Part shown: positions 5,425 to 7,193 of the stretch, one piece after another | Layout of the letters: every line of letters begins with the position of its first letter | Position numbering within the stretch: the stretch's first letter is position 1 | Translations under genes and position numbers: made by a program | Source: Prevotellaceae bacterium | GTDB taxonomy: Bacteria > Bacteroidota > Bacteroidia > Bacteroidales > Bacteroidaceae | NCBI GenBank assembly: GCA_022508635.1 | Contig: JAFLUV010000121.1 | Coordinates: forward strand, 1-7,193 | Length of the DNA: 7,193 nt | Direction of reading: 5' to 3' | Notes under the pieces: model-generated | Database searches by the model: none | What the model saw: the letters and a program-made list of their open reading frames with translations, nothing else | What the model was told of the DNA's origin: nothing

Positions 5425-7193
5425 ATGATAAAGCAATTCCTTGAAATCGTAGCTCGCTACTTCCGGCCATATAAGATGTACATCATCTGGTCCGTTGTGC
5501 TCAATTTCGTGGCACAGTGGCTCAACGTCTTCTCCTTCGTCGTGCTCATACCTATACTAAATATCCTCTTCAAGATAGACCAGAACGTCTATACATACGA
5601 ACCCTGGACGTGGGAGAACCTTAATAAAGACCTTATTGTGAACAACGCTTATGCTTGGGTACAAGAACAGATAGCCAGTCATGGTGCATTCCTCACTCTG
5701 TGTCTGATGGGTGGCATACTCGTCTTTATGACTTGCCTGAAGTGCATTGGCTATTGGGGCGCCGCCAACATCATGCTGCCGCTGAGCACCGGCGTGGTTC
5801 GCGATATCCGTATGGACATGTATAGTAAAGTCATGCGTCTGCCTCTCAGCTTTTTCTCCGCCGAGCGAAAAGGTGACATCATTGTGCGTATGAGTACGGA
5901 CATACAGGTGGTGGAGAATTCCGTTACTTCCGCTATCTCAACCCTCATCCAGCAGCCCATTGCTATCATCATCTGCTTTGCCACGCTTTTTTCTGTCAGC
6001 TGGCAGCTTACCGTCTTCGTCCTTATCGTTACGCCTCCTGCGGCATGGCTTATGGGTTCGGTGACAAAGAAACTCAAGAGTCGGTCGGCAAGCGTGCAGG
6101 CAGGACTCTCTGAAATCATGGCACAGACTGAAGAGACGCTCAGTGGTCTGCGCATTGTCAAGGCATTCATTGCTGAGGAGAAAATGGCTCGTCGCTTCAA
6201 CTACATCAACAACGAGTTCCGTAAGGGTATGATAGGCATGATGATGCGCATTAACGCAGCTCACCCGGTTTCCGAATCGATGGGTACCCTTATCATCGTC
6301 GTTGTTTTGCTCTTTGGCGGGTGGCTCATATTGGAAGGAAACGGCTTTATCGATGCCTCCACTTTTATTTTCTACATGGTCATCCTTTACAGCGTCATTA
6401 ATCCTATTAAGGATCTCACGCGTCAGTCTTACATGATACCTATGGGACTTGCGTCAATGGATCGTATCGACTATATCCTCAAGGCCGAGAACCCTATCCG
6501 GGAAATAGCGGAGCCCAGACCTTTGGACGACTTCGAGAGCCAGGTAGAGCTTCATGATGTCAGCTTCCACTATGTTGAAGGCCGTGACGTGCTTCAACAC
6601 ATCAATCTCACCATACCGAAGGGCAAGACCGTAGCTCTCGTAGGGCAGTCCGGTTCTGGAAAGTCCACACTTGTCGACCTCATTCCCCGCTATCATGATG
6701 TCAGCAGCGGGCGAATCTCCATTGACGGCAAAGATATACGCCATGTTCGTATCCATGACCTTCGCGCCCTCATTGGCAATGTCAACCAGGAAGCTATCCT
6801 CTTCAACGACACCTTCTTTGCTAACATCACCTTCGGTGTGGAGAACGCTACTATGGAGCAGGTCATCGAAGCCGCCAAGATTGCTAACGCTCACGACTTT
6901 ATCATGGAGACTGAACAGGGTTACAATACAGTCATAGGCGACCGTGGCGGACGACTTTCCGGCGGACAGCGTCAGCGCGTCAGCATAGCCCGCGCCATCC
7001 TCAAAAATCCCCCCATTCTTATCCTCGATGAAGCTACCTCCGCCCTTGATACAGAGAGCGAGTATCTCGTACAGGAAGCATTGGATCGGCTCATGAAGGC
7101 ACGCACTACCATCGCCATTGCCCACCGTCTTTCCACCATTCGCCACGCAGACATCATCCATGTCCTTCACGAGGGCAAAATCGTCGAAAGCGG
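5425..7193 (+). CDS. ABC exporter, fused membrane and ATPase domains, MsbA-like (3' end outside window)
   Basis: The frame is open from ATG 5425 to the window edge, 589 complete codons; probably 15-25 residues are missing. It is a half-transporter expected to work as a homodimer in the inner membrane. The membrane domain has about six helices (near 19-44, 91-118, 172-191, 193-212, 283-304, 310-332). The ATPase domain follows from about 373: Walker A GQSGSGKST (407-415), Q-loop Q455, signature LSGGQ (511-515), Walker B ILILDEA (531-537), D-loop SALD (539-542) and switch H567. All ATPase motifs are intact. The overall pattern resembles MsbA, the lipid A/phospholipid flippase, and other lipid or peptide exporters; the substrate cannot be read from sequence. 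A periplasmic loop of about 38 residues (53-90) between helices 1 and 2 is longer than in E. coli MsbA. The 9-bp gap after the sulfatase-like gene implies cotranscription and a shared envelope role. Confidence 0.93.
   Translation, partial: MIKQFLEIVARYFRPYKMYIIWSVVLNFVAQWLNVFSFVVLIPILNILFKIDQNVYTYEPWTWENLNKDLIVNNAYAWVQEQIASHGAFLTLCLMGGILVFMTCLKCIGYWGAANIMLPLSTGVVRDIRMDMYSKVMRLPLSFFSAERKGDIIVRMSTDIQVVENSVTSAISTLIQQPIAIIICFATLFSVSWQLTVFVLIVTPPAAWLMGSVTKKLKSRSASVQAGLSEIMAQTEETLSGLRIVKAFIAEEKMARRFNYINNEFRKGMIGMMMRINAAHPVSESMGTLIIVVVLLFGGWLILEGNGFIDASTFIFYMVILYSVINPIKDLTRQSYMIPMGLASMDRIDYILKAENPIREIAEPRPLDDFESQVELHDVSFHYVEGRDVLQHINLTIPKGKTVALVGQSGSGKSTLVDLIPRYHDVSSGRISIDGKDIRHVRIHDLRALIGNVNQEAILFNDTFFANITFGVENATMEQVIEAAKIANAHDFIMETEQGYNTVIGDRGGRLSGGQRQRVSIARAILKNPPILILDEATSALDTESEYLVQEALDRLMKARTTIAIAHRLSTIRHADIIHVLHEGKIVES

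Noticed and set aside
6454..7170. A 238-codon - strand open frame opposite the ABC ATPase domain.
   Set aside because: The + strand frame encodes every ABC ATPase motif without interruption; the antisense product is a shadow.

Overview
The window looks like ordinary chromosome from a Gram-negative Bacteroidota, most likely Bacteroidales and possibly Prevotella-like. The reasons are a textbook Bacteroidota promoter (TTG, 20 bp, TAACTTTG), starts that mostly lack Shine-Dalgarno sequences, an outer-membrane beta-barrel end, and a lytic-transglycosylase-free envelope set that pairs an LTA-synthase-like sulfatase with an MsbA-like exporter. Genus is inferred from protein style only. All genes are on the + strand.

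Layout. Positions 1-332 hold the C-terminal end of an outer-membrane beta-barrel protein. It is closed by a strong perfect hairpin terminator (355-391) that runs directly into about four copies of a 23-bp tandem repeat (385-477). A clear promoter (517-547) follows, then a leader of about 90 nt containing a possible 11-codon upstream ORF (591-626). After that come a VOC/glyoxalase-fold lipoprotein (641-1204), arginyl-tRNA synthetase argS (1262-3052) and a stand-alone RNase H domain protein (3056-3484). After a 74-bp gap lie an LTA-synthase/sulfatase-family membrane enzyme starting at TTG (3559-5415) and, 9 bp later, an ABC exporter that runs off the right edge (5425-7193).

How they fit together. 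The VOC protein, argS and RNase H are tightly packed behind one recognisable promoter and probably form one transcript. The sulfatase-like enzyme and the ABC exporter form a second tight pair. Together they suggest export of a lipid or glycolipid across the inner membrane and modification of an envelope molecule on the periplasmic side. No terminator or convincing promoter separates the two groups, so they may be cotranscribed. Third-codon-position T is very rare up to about 2.9 kb (5 of 187 codons in the VOC gene, 2 of the first 100 in argS). It becomes common afterwards (29 of 142 in RNase H, about 23 of 100 sampled in the ABC gene).

Nothing here is a mobile element, CRISPR array, RNA gene or recognisable defence system. 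The most unusual items are the terminator-linked tandem repeat, the secreted VOC protein with a complete metal-ligand set, the abrupt codon-usage change inside argS, and the sulfatase/ABC pair of unknown substrate.
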